DNA from: Larkinella knui
GTDB taxonomy: Bacteria > Bacteroidota > Bacteroidia > Cytophagales > Spirosomataceae
Assembly: GCF_003858645.1 (NCBI RefSeq)
Contig: NZ_RQJP01000008.1
Location: forward strand, 62,001-126,000
Direction of reading: 5' to 3'
Length of the DNA: 64,000 nt
Shown: one piece after another, positions 9,594 through 18,300 of the stretch
Numbering within the stretch: position 1 is the stretch's first letter
Layout of the letters: every line of letters starts with the position of its first letter
Translations under genes and position numbers: made by a program
The notes under the pieces: generated by a model
The model's input: only the letters and a program-made list of their open reading frames with translations
The model's database searches: none
Told to the model about the DNA's origin: nothing

Positions 9594-9606
9594 ACGTTAA
9601 TGTCAA

Positions 9607-11091
9607 TTACCACCAAAGCTGGCGGTTATTGGCAACGGTAAAAATTCGCTCCGTATTTTTCGGGTCGTCCGGTAATAGCCGGTAAAGGGCACCGGCCGGA
9701 ATGTTTTCGAACTGCAACGGCCGGTTGGCCAGCTTCTTTTGTTCACCTGTCATCTGCCAGCCGTTCTGCCAGTAGAAAAGCCGGTATGTTTTGTCGGCTA
9801 TCGGCTCGCTGCGTTTTAAACCCAGACAAACACTATCCATGGTCTGGAAAAGGGCAATTCCTGACAAACCCAGCGAATAAACGGCCCCTTCTTCGGTTAT
9901 TTTTGACCGGGTTAGCTGAACCGGAACCGCGGTTTTCTGCTTCGAATCGGGTTGACACACGACTTTTTCGCCCGTTGCTTCGTCGATATAAAAAGGACTG
10001 TCGAGCGCAGTCACTCCCTTTCCGCCCTCATAGGTGCAGGGCAAATACACCAGTCCTGTTGCCATCTTCTGAAACCGGCAGTGGTTGTTTACGGGTTTGG
10101 ACCAATAAACCGGAATCCATTCTCCGTTGGAAAACGTAGCCAGATAGGCCATTTCCACCTCGGAAGCACCAGTCAGGTTTATGTCAATCGTGCTCGTTGG
10201 CACGTATAAATCCGTCACATCGATCACCCGGTCAAACAACAGATTATACGGGATATCGTCCTCGTCGTTCAGCAAATGGGGTAGCGTTGCTTTATTAATT
10301 GAATACGTTTTTCGAAAAACTTTAGCCGGTCGTCGCTGTTCGTGATAGATTCCCAGCGGGTCAAAGTCGGCAGGAAATGCCGGATACCGTTCGCAACCCA
10401 TGAATTTGGCCCAGTCGTGCTTCGATGTTACCATGGCATTCCAGGCATGGGGGCCGCCGTTGCTGTTGCCCCACATGGGCGCAAAATCCGTCGTAACCGC
10501 CACACCCAGGGCGCGCAGGGGATAACTGATGGTACTGGTCATGGTCCAGCAATCACCCTCTTTATTCTTCGCCAGTTGCCCCCACGATAAATACTTCGCC
10601 GGTTGCGCCTTCATGCTGTATTTAAACTGATTGAAGAAATCGATATTTATTTTCTTGCAAATTGCCATATTCGGGTCTTCCGCCTGGCGAAACGTATCAC
10701 GCAGGGTGCTAAACTCTTTGATACACTGCTCACGCCAGGGGGTTAGCGGCTCATTCGCCAAACGATACGGCAAGACGTATTCGCAAAAATCGGTGAACGT
10801 TAGCGAGCCTTCTTTCAATTGGTCCGCAGCGGCTTTAAAAGCCAGATCGATGTTGTTAATGAGGTAATCAGCATCTACCTTTCCAAGATCTTCCGTTTCG
10901 GATTCGCCGGTCGAAAGGCCGTCCATATGCCCGACCAGAAAGGCCGCGGCCCGGCGCTGTAGGCTGTCGGCCGGCGCCTGATAATGTGTCAGGATAGCGT
11001 TCAGCAGTTTCTCTTTCTTTTCGTTGTCGGTCGTACAGGAAAACAGAAAAAAACCGCTCAGCAGAACTGGAATGGCAAGAAGTCGTTTCAT
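9607..11091 (-). CDS. transglutaminase-like lipoprotein
   Basis: 494 residues with a lipoprotein signal (MKRLLAIPVLLSGFFLFSC, lipobox Cys19). A transglutaminase/cysteine-protease-like core is visible: KNKEGDCWTMTSTISYPLR with Cys181, then GGPHAWNAM with His215. The first 170 residues and the C-terminal 250 residues match no domain I can name. Transglutaminase-like folds in bacteria are usually peptidases or cross-linking enzymes; here the location would be the periplasmic face of a membrane. It is 15 bp downstream of the O-antigen ligase/TPR gene and so is likely the last gene of that operon. Which peptide or wall component it acts on is unknown. Confidence 0.75.
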   Translation of the reverse strand: MKRLLAIPVLLSGFFLFSCTTDNEKKEKLLNAILTHYQAPADSLQRRAAAFLVGHMDGLSTGESETEDLGKVDADYLINNIDLAFKAAADQLKEGSLTFTDFCEYVLPYRLANEPLTPWREQCIKEFSTLRDTFRQAEDPNMAICKKINIDFFNQFKYSMKAQPAKYLSWGQLAKNKEGDCWTMTSTISYPLRALGVAVTTDFAPMWGNSNGGPHAWNAMVTSKHDWAKFMGCERYPAFPADFDPLGIYHEQRRPAKVFRKTYSINKATLPHLLNDEDDIPYNLLFDRVIDVTDLYVPTSTIDINLTGASEVEMAYLATFSNGEWIPVYWSKPVNNHCRFQKMATGLVYLPCTYEGGKGVTALDSPFYIDEATGEKVVCQPDSKQKTAVPVQLTRSKITEEGAVYSLGLSGIALFQTMDSVCLGLKRSEPIADKTYRLFYWQNGWQMTGEQKKLANRPLQFENIPAGALYRLLPDDPKNTERIFTVANNRQLWW

Positions 11092-11106
11092 AAAAACCGG
11101 TATGAT

Positions 11107-12969
11107 TTAGCGTGATTTTTCAGTTTTAACCAGAAGGTTCTTCATTTCAAAAGTAATTTGCCTGGAAGCCGGAGAGGGAATCGAAACCGGCATGTTTACA
11201 ATATAAAAAGCCGTTTGTCTGGCTTTAACCGAATCCCCGGTTTTCAGATACATCATTGCCAGTAAATACCGGGGATAGAGTTTATTAGGAATGATGGAAA
11301 TCGCTTTTTTATACGATTTTTCTGATAAATCATACTTATCCAACTTTAAATAGACATTGCCCAGATTGGTATACAATACGGGGTCAGCGGTTCGGGTTGA
11401 TGCCTTTTCAAGTATCGTTGCACTTTGGGCAAAATCACCGGTCATGTACAAAGCCTTCCCGTAACCGAGCATAACTTCCGGCGTGTCGGGCAATTCCTGG
11501 AGAACAGTCCGATAGAGTTCTGCCGATTTATTGAACGAGTGGCCCGATAATAAATCCCTCGCTTTTTTCCAGTCTGTTTTGGCTTTAATTAAATGAATTT
11601 CGCTTTTAAGAACCATGACCATCAACGCAATCGTGAGTAGACAGAGAATTTTTACAATCCCTATCCGGCCCGGTATGCTTAGCGTCTCTCCCATGGGCGG
11701 ATACGATACCACGCTGATAAAAAACAGGAATAAAACCCAAATAACCGGAACTTCGAATGGATAAGAGAAAAACCCGGCGACAATAAGTGTCAGCAAAGCA
11801 CCCATTGATCCAATCAGAAAGGCTGACGCAGTGTGCAGTTGCTTAACCCCTTTCCTGAGTGTTAAAACGAGAAACGCACTAAAAATACCAAGCCCTATAA
11901 GGCCATTTTCAAGTATGATCTGCAGAAAATCATTAAAGGCGTAAGGCACATAATCGGCCCGTTCAATCAGTGATAGATCATTTAAATGCTTTTCCATAAA
12001 CGCACTTTGTATATTCCCGAAATTGGCTTTGAATTGTTCAAACCCCAATCCCCACAAAGCATGTTTCCGGAACAATCCAGCCCCTTCGCGCCAGACCAGC
12101 GCCCGGCCCTCGGCCGACGCCGGTTTGTATTGATAAAGCAGGTAGGCCCCCGCCAGTAACCCAAAAATAATCGTCAGCAATACGCCAACCCGATAAACGG
12201 ATTTTATTCGGAAATAGTGAAACGAAATTTCTTTTTTAAATTTTACGACTAAGACAAATACTGCGCCGATTAAGGTTCCAACCCAGGCCGTTCGGGATTG
12301 GGTTGCCGGAAGAATAATACTGATACCAACCACCGAAAACCAGCTTGCAATAGTCAATAGTTTACTTAAAAGTGAATACGATGGAGGAAACAGAAGGATG
12401 GCCAGTGAAACGACGAAAATAGGGCTTAGAAAAATCGCATAAGGTCCCGGATTATGGAAAGTACCGGTAATGCTGAATAATTTATGATGGCTGGATCGGT
12501 AGCCAAAAATCTGCAACTCACCGTATACTACTTCATAGAAGCCGAAGAGAAGTAACAAAAAGAAGCAGCCGTATAGTGGGTGTACCCCGAACGATTTAGG
12601 AGTATAAAACTGCTTCAGGAGTAGAATGGACAGAATGGATAACGTAAAAGATGCCAGATTTTCATTATACCCAAACCCAAGCAAATTATAGTTCAACAAA
12701 CTGTAGCAAGCGTAGGCGATCAGTAAAAAATCAATCCAATTAAAACTAAGTGTATACCTACCAAGAAATAAATAAACAGAAACGAGGATGATAAATACGG
12801 GTGGAACGATGTAAAAAAAATGAGCTTTTACATTAATAAAAGAAAGGTCTGTAAATTTCAGAAAAGGCTTAAAGAAAAGTGCGGATAAAAACGTGATCGC
12901 TAAGAGTATAAAAAAGACGTACTGTTGAACAACAGTCACCCTGGTAGCTGGCCGGCCTACTTCTTCCAT
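11107..12969 (-). CDS. O-antigen ligase-family membrane protein with C-terminal TPRs
   Basis: 620 residues. The first 450 are strongly hydrophobic with about 12 membrane segments, and a large polar loop carries an ATQSRTAWVGTLIG motif as seen in Wzy_C/WaaL O-antigen ligase families. Residues about 470-600 hold tetratricopeptide repeats (GYGKALYMTGDFAQSA, NLGNVYLKLDKYDLSEKSYKKA, LLAMMYLKTGDSVKA). WaaL/PglL relatives transfer lipid-linked glycans to lipid A or proteins. In Bacteroidota the TPR-fused version often sits outside O-antigen clusters, as here, so the acceptor is uncertain. It lies between a small membrane peptide and the transglutaminase gene on the same strand. Confidence 0.82.
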   Translation of the reverse strand: MEEVGRPATRVTVVQQYVFFILLAITFLSALFFKPFLKFTDLSFINVKAHFFYIVPPVFIILVSVYLFLGRYTLSFNWIDFLLIAYACYSLLNYNLLGFGYNENLASFTLSILSILLLKQFYTPKSFGVHPLYGCFFLLLLFGFYEVVYGELQIFGYRSSHHKLFSITGTFHNPGPYAIFLSPIFVVSLAILLFPPSYSLLSKLLTIASWFSVVGISIILPATQSRTAWVGTLIGAVFVLVVKFKKEISFHYFRIKSVYRVGVLLTIIFGLLAGAYLLYQYKPASAEGRALVWREGAGLFRKHALWGLGFEQFKANFGNIQSAFMEKHLNDLSLIERADYVPYAFNDFLQIILENGLIGLGIFSAFLVLTLRKGVKQLHTASAFLIGSMGALLTLIVAGFFSYPFEVPVIWVLFLFFISVVSYPPMGETLSIPGRIGIVKILCLLTIALMVMVLKSEIHLIKAKTDWKKARDLLSGHSFNKSAELYRTVLQELPDTPEVMLGYGKALYMTGDFAQSATILEKASTRTADPVLYTNLGNVYLKLDKYDLSEKSYKKAISIIPNKLYPRYLLAMMYLKTGDSVKARQTAFYIVNMPVSIPSPASRQITFEMKNLLVKTEKSR

Positions 12970-13072
12970 GGTATTTCTACATCAAAAATACGGTGGTTAT
13001 CTAGCAGTCTATCTAAAGAAAGAACTATTTTTAAAATACCATTTCCGGTAAATCCAGCTTTTACGGCGACCG

Positions 13073-13246
13073 CTAATAGTCGTCGTATTCCGAGAGCAGG
13101 CTCAGCGTTGACAATTCCAGCAAACTAACCGGCTGCCGCGGGCGGTTGGTCCGGTATACATTAAACACGGACGCAGCCAGCACCAAACCAAGCAACAGGA
13201 TTTTTAACCACAACCTGGGTTTTGGACCTAAACGGTTTTGTTTCAC
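13073..13246 (-). CDS. small membrane-anchored peptide, unknown function
   Basis: A 57-residue frame, GTG at 13244-13246 to TAG at 13073-13075. It starts MKQNRLGPKPRLWLKIL, has one hydrophobic helix at about residues 12-29, an Arg/Pro-rich linker and the tail LLELSTLSLLSEYDDY. The layout (basic start, one helix, short Leu/Glu tail) recalls NVEALA-type Bacteroidota small peptides, but the motif itself is missing. It is 103 bp ahead of the O-antigen ligase gene on the same strand. The GTG start and weak ribosome-binding context lower confidence. It would otherwise leave a 400-bp gap between genes. Confidence 0.45.
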   Translation of the reverse strand: MKQNRLGPKPRLWLKILLLGLVLAASVFNVYRTNRPRQPVSLLELSTLSLLSEYDDY

Positions 13247-13263
13247 GGGGTTAGAGCTATTGA

Positions 13264-13279
13264 CCGCCCAGCGGGGCGG
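13264..13279. repeat. REP-like hairpin CCGCCC-AGCG-GGGCGG
   Basis: A six-base-pair hairpin just ahead of the small peptide gene. Its CCCAGCGGGGC core matches the inner arms of the nested palindrome at 28240-28407. Confidence 0.4.
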
Positions 13280-13381
13280 ATACCCAAAAATAAAATGAAT
13301 AGTTGAAAGTTGTTGTCCTTGTCCGTTACGATGTTACTAATTTTGGAAAATATATTACAAAATAGCTTCGAGCTGTCTCTT

Positions 13382-14563
13382 TCATTTCAAGGTTTCCAGA
13401 TGAAATAAGAACTCCGACGAATTGACGAGCGTGTGAACCAGCGCGGCATAAAAGACATTTTTCGTTTTGATATACGTGTAACCGTAGCCCCAGCCCGCGA
13501 TACTGGCCAAACCCACAAAAACCAGCGAGCCCGCGTGGAAATGGACCAGACCAAAAAACACACTCGTGATCGCCAGCGCGGTGTATGGGCCATGCCGGTC
13601 GAGTTGCTTTTTTTCGATAACATAGGCAGCCAGAAACAGCACCACCGTAATCAGAACCGGCACCCACAGCAAAGCCGGATGCATCAGATAACCGGTGAGC
13701 AGCGAAAGCAGCAGGAATACGGCAAATCCCCACGTCCAGTAGGTTTTCCAGACGCCGGATTCCGTTATTTTCCGGGCCAGCATGTTTTGCAAAATTCCCC
13801 GCAGGAAAAGTTCTTCAAATAAAGCCGTGCCGAAAAAAATCCGGATCATTTCGCCAATGGCGAGGGGAATGAGGACGACTGAGAGGGGTTCGTAGCCGCT
13901 GGTTTTGAGAAAACCGCTGGCATACGCGATCACCCCGGTTAGCGCAATGAAAGCCAGCCAAACCCCGATCGCGGTTTTAAGATACTTCCCTTTGAACATC
14001 GGGAAAAAGCCAATCTCGGGCAGATTCCGGATGGTGCCGAAACTGTAGACGGCCGTCAGAATCAGCACAAACCGCAGCACATTGCTGAACCCCGCGCCGT
14101 TGAACGGCAAATTGGTCTTTGTCCCGACGGAAATGGAGGTGGCCGGAATCAAGAAGAGAAAATAAAAGCCGAAGTCCGTCCACTGAATGGGCCGAGCGGC
14201 TTTTTGATACGCCCAAAAACCGAGTGCCGGAAATAACAGGTAAAAGAAAAACAAGGCGGCTGAGCCTTTGAAGGGCGAATGGCCGTGAAATCCTACATAC
14301 GAATAGAGAATCACTAGCAGCAAAACCGGCACCAAAACGGCGCGTTCCAGGCTGACGCTGGCGTTCCGTTTGAGCTGCCCGGCCACTTCCGGCTGGCCAA
14401 TGGTGAAGGTCAGGAAATACAAACCGATGAAATACGGGCTGTCCAGCAAAAGTTCGGCGGTCGGCAAGTGCCAGTTGTAATACAGGAAAAGCGCAAAAAG
14501 GGCGGTGGTTAGCAGAGCGCCCGTTCGTATTTCCCGAAAATAACCCGTAGAATTTCCCATCAT
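13382..14563 (-). CDS. CPBP family intramembrane metalloprotease
   Basis: 393 residues from the ATG at 14561-14563; the open frame reaches 14704 but the extra N-terminus has no family character. About nine hydrophobic segments. The three CPBP (Abi, PF02517) motifs are present in order: EELFLRGILQNML, FFGLVHFHAG and HTLVNSSEF. These supply the Glu, His and Asn/His of the glutamic-type intramembrane protease site (type II CAAX prenyl endopeptidase/Rce1 relatives). Bacterial members act in prenyl-peptide processing or bacteriocin immunity; no partner is evident here. It is transcribed towards the small peptide gene but 135 bp away from it. Confidence 0.87.
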   Translation of the reverse strand: MMGNSTGYFREIRTGALLTTALFALFLYYNWHLPTAELLLDSPYFIGLYFLTFTIGQPEVAGQLKRNASVSLERAVLVPVLLLVILYSYVGFHGHSPFKGSAALFFFYLLFPALGFWAYQKAARPIQWTDFGFYFLFLIPATSISVGTKTNLPFNGAGFSNVLRFVLILTAVYSFGTIRNLPEIGFFPMFKGKYLKTAIGVWLAFIALTGVIAYASGFLKTSGYEPLSVVLIPLAIGEMIRIFFGTALFEELFLRGILQNMLARKITESGVWKTYWTWGFAVFLLLSLLTGYLMHPALLWVPVLITVVLFLAAYVIEKKQLDRHGPYTALAITSVFFGLVHFHAGSLVFVGLASIAGWGYGYTYIKTKNVFYAALVHTLVNSSEFLFHLETLK

Positions 14564-14790
14564 CAGTCGATTGTTCCAGATAACTACGGAAAGAAAATCA
14601 GATGGGCTATTGGGCGGGCTAAAAAACCGCAAAAAGGTCAAAACCGCATCGTTAGAGCACTGCCGGGAAGCAAAATCAGGTAGAAATACCCAATGTTCGA
14701 CCAATTAATAAATAATACGCCTATTTCAAATTCGCCTTTTTGTAAATTATCCCAAACTCGCTGATATACAATACAATAACCTATAAACAA

Positions 14791-15867
14791 ATGACACCTC
14801 TTCAAAAAGCAAGCGTTCTGACACTGGTTTGTGTTCTGACATTCGTCGTTGGCTGGGAACTGTATTGCCGCAGTCAGCACCTCGGGCTTTCCTTCAACGA
14901 CGACGAGAGTTTGTGGGCGCACACCCGGAAAGAGATTTACCAGAGCAGCCCGTCGCGACCGGTAATTATTGGTTCATCGCGCGTCAAGTTCGATCTGGAT
15001 CTGGATACCTGGGAAAGTGTAACCGGTGAAAAACCGGTGCAGCTGGCCCTGGCGGGAACCGCGCCCCGGCCGTTGCTGACGGACCTAGCGAACGACGAAA
15101 ATTTCAAGGGAACGTTGATTATTGGCGTTACCGAAGGCCTTTTCTTTACGCCCGACGGCTCTTTTCCGGAGCGGGAAGCCACCAAGCGGGTTAATTTTTA
15201 CCCCAAATGGTCGCTTTCCCAGCAACTTAGCTTCCACATCAACCGGGTGCTGGAACCCTGGCTTTATTTTCTGGATGAAGAACGGTTGGCGCTTCGGCCG
15301 TTGCTCACGGACTTGCCCATTCCGCCCCGGCCGGGCACCTGGGGTGGGCCGAAGTTTCCCCGCGAATTTTCGGTGACCAAATTCGACCGGCAGGAAATCA
15401 TGACGGACGCCATGGTGGCCGATACCGCCATTCAGAATAAAGTAAAGGCGGTTTGGATGGACATTGGTGCCCACAGCCCCAAACAGAGCCTGCCTCCCTT
15501 TCTGCTGACGGCCATCCTGAACTCCGTTAAAAAGTCGGTGGATCAGATTCGGGCGCGGGGCGGCAAGGTGGTTTTTGTTCGGATGCCTTCGGACGGTGTG
15601 TTCCGCGAAATCGAAAAAAAGAGCCATCCGCGGGAACAGTATTGGGATCGGCTGCTGGCGCATACGAACACGCCGGGCATTTATTTTGAAGATTACCCGG
15701 CATTATCCAAATACCGCTGCCCGGAATGGTCGCACCTGGCCCCGAAAGATGCGGTTACGTTCACGCAGGATTTTATCCCGATTCTGCAACAGAAAACCGG
15801 CTGGCCCATCCGGATACGCGCGGCCAAAACACCGCTGGCAACGGCTTCACGTTCTGTCCACAACTAG
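14791..15867 (+). CDS. membrane-anchored SGNH-like partner of the MBOAT acyltransferase
   Basis: 358 residues, one N-terminal membrane helix (residues about 6-25) followed by an extracytoplasmic domain. Near the start, RPVIIGSSRVKFDLDL matches the GxSR/GxS block I found in SGNH-like proteins paired with MBOAT transferases (DltD, AlgJ/AlgX-like, DUF1574), and the C-terminal part has KYRCPEWSHLAPKDAV, with a His in the place of the catalytic His. The MBOAT gene starts 12 bp after its stop, which strongly implies a two-protein O-acylation unit. The target glycan is not encoded nearby. Confidence 0.75.
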   Translation: MTPLQKASVLTLVCVLTFVVGWELYCRSQHLGLSFNDDESLWAHTRKEIYQSSPSRPVIIGSSRVKFDLDLDTWESVTGEKPVQLALAGTAPRPLLTDLANDENFKGTLIIGVTEGLFFTPDGSFPEREATKRVNFYPKWSLSQQLSFHINRVLEPWLYFLDEERLALRPLLTDLPIPPRPGTWGGPKFPREFSVTKFDRQEIMTDAMVADTAIQNKVKAVWMDIGAHSPKQSLPPFLLTAILNSVKKSVDQIRARGGKVVFVRMPSDGVFREIEKKSHPREQYWDRLLAHTNTPGIYFEDYPALSKYRCPEWSHLAPKDAVTFTQDFIPILQQKTGWPIRIRAAKTPLATASRSVHN

Positions 15868-15879
15868 CTAAAAACGATC

Positions 15880-17376
15880 ATGGTTTTCAACTCCTACAGT
15901 TTCGCCCTCTTCTTCGTTCTGCTCCTGGTGCTGCACAACCTGCCACTGCCGTGGAAAGCAAAGAAGATTAACCTGCTGCTGGCCAGCTACTTGTTCTATG
16001 CCCTCTGGAATCCGCCATTTATTCTGCTGCTCTGGCTTTCGACGGTCGTGGATTTTTACATGGCCCGGCTAATTTCCCGCGAACAGCGATCCGCCCCCCG
16101 AAAATTGCTGCTCACCGTCAGCCTGTTGCTGAATCTGGGTATGTTGAGTTATTTCAAATACGGCGGTTTTCTGCTGGAAAACTTTACGGCTTTACTGTCG
16201 TCGGTCGGCATTGCGTTTCAGGCGGCCAAACCCGATATAATCCTACCCGTCGGCATTTCATTTTACACCTTCGTAACCCTTTCCTATACGCTGGATGTGT
16301 ATCGCCGGAAAGCCGAACCGGAGCCGTCCTTCCTGAATTTCGCGCTGTTTGTGACGTTCTTTCCGCACCTGGTTGCCGGGCCGATTGTCCGGCCCGAAGA
16401 TTTGATTCCGCAGTTTAAAGTGCCGCACCGCGCGACGAGCCAACAGATGACGTGGGGGCTTTTTCTGCTTTCGCTCGGCCTGTTCATGAAAGTGGTCGTT
16501 GCCGATACGCTGCTGGCCGACTCGGCCGATACGGTTTTTGGCGTTCCTTTCCCGGTGCAGCCGCTGGATGCCTGGGTGGGCGTAATGGCCTTTTCGGGGC
16601 AGATCTTCTGCGATTTTGCGGGCTATTCGACCTGCGCCATCGGCATTTCCCTCTGCCTGGGCTTCGTCCTGCCCGACAATTTCCGGTATCCTTATGCTGC
16701 CATCGGTTTTTCTGACTTCTGGCGTCGCTGGCACATTACGCTCTCAACCTGGCTGCGCGATTACCTCTATATTCCGCTGGGTGGAAACCGCAAAGGCAAT
16801 GTTCGGACGTATATTAACCTGATGATCACCATGTTGCTGGGTGGCTTGTGGCACGGCGCTTCCTGGAATTTCGTGGTCTGGGGCGGTTTGCACGGGATTT
16901 TTCTGTGCGCCGAACGGCTGATCCGGGACTGGTCCGGTAAACGGCAGCGGAGTTTTGCCGGCACCAATCAGTCCGACAACGTCTTAACCGGGTCCATCGC
17001 GCAGGCTTCGATCATTCCGGTTTCGTGGAATGGACGAGTGGGCAAGTTCGGTCTGGCGCTGTTAACGCTTTTTCTGGTCGACATCACCTGGGTGTTTTTC
17101 CGCGCCCCCGATTTCGGTAGCGCCATGCGGATTCTGTTGTCGATGTTTGGTGTGATTCCCAACGGCGCGGCCCTGCTCACGTCGCTCGACATTCTGAAAG
17201 TCGGCACGGTGACGGTGATCCTGATTTCCTGTCACTGGTTCATGCGCCATTCGTCGCTGGTGAAATTAGGCTCCCGAATGCCGTGGTGGCTGCTCAGTCT
17301 GATCTGGACCGGTATGGTGATTTTGCTAATTCTGACGCAGAAAAGCAGTAACTCGTTCATTTACTTTCAGTTCTGA
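15880..17376 (+). CDS. MBOAT family O-acyltransferase (AlgI/DltB-like)
   Basis: 498 residues, about eleven membrane segments. It has the family landmarks: FPHLVAGPIVRPEDLIPQF, GFSDFWRRWHITLSTWLRDY and LLGGLWHGASWNFVVWGG, whose WHG contains the catalytic His. Known members move acetyl or acyl groups across the inner membrane onto alginate, teichoic acid or peptidoglycan. With the SGNH-like gene 12 bp upstream it forms a two-gene operon; the downstream HxlR gene converges on it. Alginate biosynthesis genes are absent, so the substrate is more likely another exopolysaccharide or cell-wall glycan. Confidence 0.9.
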   Translation: MVFNSYSFALFFVLLLVLHNLPLPWKAKKINLLLASYLFYALWNPPFILLLWLSTVVDFYMARLISREQRSAPRKLLLTVSLLLNLGMLSYFKYGGFLLENFTALLSSVGIAFQAAKPDIILPVGISFYTFVTLSYTLDVYRRKAEPEPSFLNFALFVTFFPHLVAGPIVRPEDLIPQFKVPHRATSQQMTWGLFLLSLGLFMKVVVADTLLADSADTVFGVPFPVQPLDAWVGVMAFSGQIFCDFAGYSTCAIGISLCLGFVLPDNFRYPYAAIGFSDFWRRWHITLSTWLRDYLYIPLGGNRKGNVRTYINLMITMLLGGLWHGASWNFVVWGGLHGIFLCAERLIRDWSGKRQRSFAGTNQSDNVLTGSIAQASIIPVSWNGRVGKFGLALLTLFLVDITWVFFRAPDFGSAMRILLSMFGVIPNGAALLTSLDILKVGTVTVILISCHWFMRHSSLVKLGSRMPWWLLSLIWTGMVILLILTQKSSNSFIYFQF

Positions 17377-17402
17377 CGACTGAATTCTGAAACCGTATTT
17401 CC

Positions 17403-17765
17403 TCACCGGGACTGAATCCGCGCCCGGTGTTGCAAACCCCAGTCTGCCATGGCCTCGATGATGTCGTCCAGTGAATTGCTGTATTCGGTCAGTTCGTATT
17501 CGATCAAAACTGGTATTTGGGGATAAACATGACGCACGACGAACTCATTTTGTTCGAGCTCCTTCAACTCTTTCGAGAGCAATTTGGGCGTAATGCCTTC
17601 CACCCGCCGTTGCAGGTCCTTGAAGCGCAAAGGACCTTCTGACAAAGCAATAATGATGGGCAACTTCCACTTGCCATTGAGCACATAAAGCGCATCCCGA
17701 ACACCGGCCAAACTGCGGGCGCAGGCACTTTTGGTATGCACGATGGTTTCCTTCTGCCTGACCAT
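17403..17765 (-). CDS. HxlR family winged-helix regulator
   Basis: 120 residues from the ATG at 17763-17765. The domain VLNGKWKLPIIIALSEGPLR, then FKDLQRRVEGITPKLLSKEL and YELTEYSNSLDDII is a complete HxlR/MarR-like HTH. The family's single N-terminal Cys is present (KSACARSL). HxlR proteins often sense electrophiles or redox stress. It is followed at a distance by, and reads in the same direction as, the VOC and siderophore-interacting genes. Confidence 0.88.
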   Translation of the reverse strand: MVRQKETIVHTKSACARSLAGVRDALYVLNGKWKLPIIIALSEGPLRFKDLQRRVEGITPKLLSKELKELEQNEFVVRHVYPQIPVLIEYELTEYSNSLDDIIEAMADWGLQHRARIQSR

Positions 17766-17906
17766 GGTCGTTTGTTCGCTGTTTAAAATACCGGTATCCG
17801 TTAGGAGCCTGCTATCTTTTCGATAGTAAAAATAGGGGTTTAACGGAAAGAAAGAAAACCGCATTCGGCTTTCTTTCCGCTTCCTGCAAAACTGCCCAGC
17901 AGGCTA

Positions 17907-18263
17907 TCAATCAACAAATTGCAGCAATTCGATTCGGTTATCGAACGGGTCGTGGAAGAAGAATCGTTGCCGTCCGTCAATCTCGGAGGAATACGTAAGT
18001 TCGATGCCGTGGCTTTCCAGTTGCTGTTTGGCTTCATCCAGATTCGTAATTTCAAAAGCCGGGTGCCGTTTGGAATACGGACCGGCGGCTTCTTCGCGGA
18101 GGTGCAACTGAATATCGGCGATCGAAAACCACAGGGCGCCACCGGGGTGCTCGCCCGGAACTTCGTCCAGGTCCAGCACTGTGCCGTAAAACGCCCGGGC
18201 TTCTTCTTTTTTTCCTTCCGGAATCGAAATAAGGATATGATCTAACCGCTTGAACTGAATCAT
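17907..18263 (-). CDS. VOC/glyoxalase superfamily protein
   Basis: 118 residues from the ATG at 18261-18263 (MIQFKRLDHILISIPEGKKE). Two beta-alpha-beta-beta-beta half-modules end in FFFHDPFDNRIELLQFVD, the classical glyoxalase/bleomycin-resistance C-terminus with its metal-ligand Glu. A first-half His is in LDHILI. Substrate unknown. The 37-bp gap from the siderophore-interacting gene suggests a shared transcript. Confidence 0.82.
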   Translation of the reverse strand: MIQFKRLDHILISIPEGKKEEARAFYGTVLDLDEVPGEHPGGALWFSIADIQLHLREEAAGPYSKRHPAFEITNLDEAKQQLESHGIELTYSSEIDGRQRFFFHDPFDNRIELLQFVD

Positions 18264-18300
18264 GGCTATTTTAAAATTAGGACGGTAAGTTACCGCAAAT

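Noticed and set aside
13382-14704. Longer N-terminus of the CPBP protease (start at 14704)
   Set aside because: The first 47 residues are not hydrophobic in the family pattern, and an ATG pair at 14558-14563 gives the expected start.
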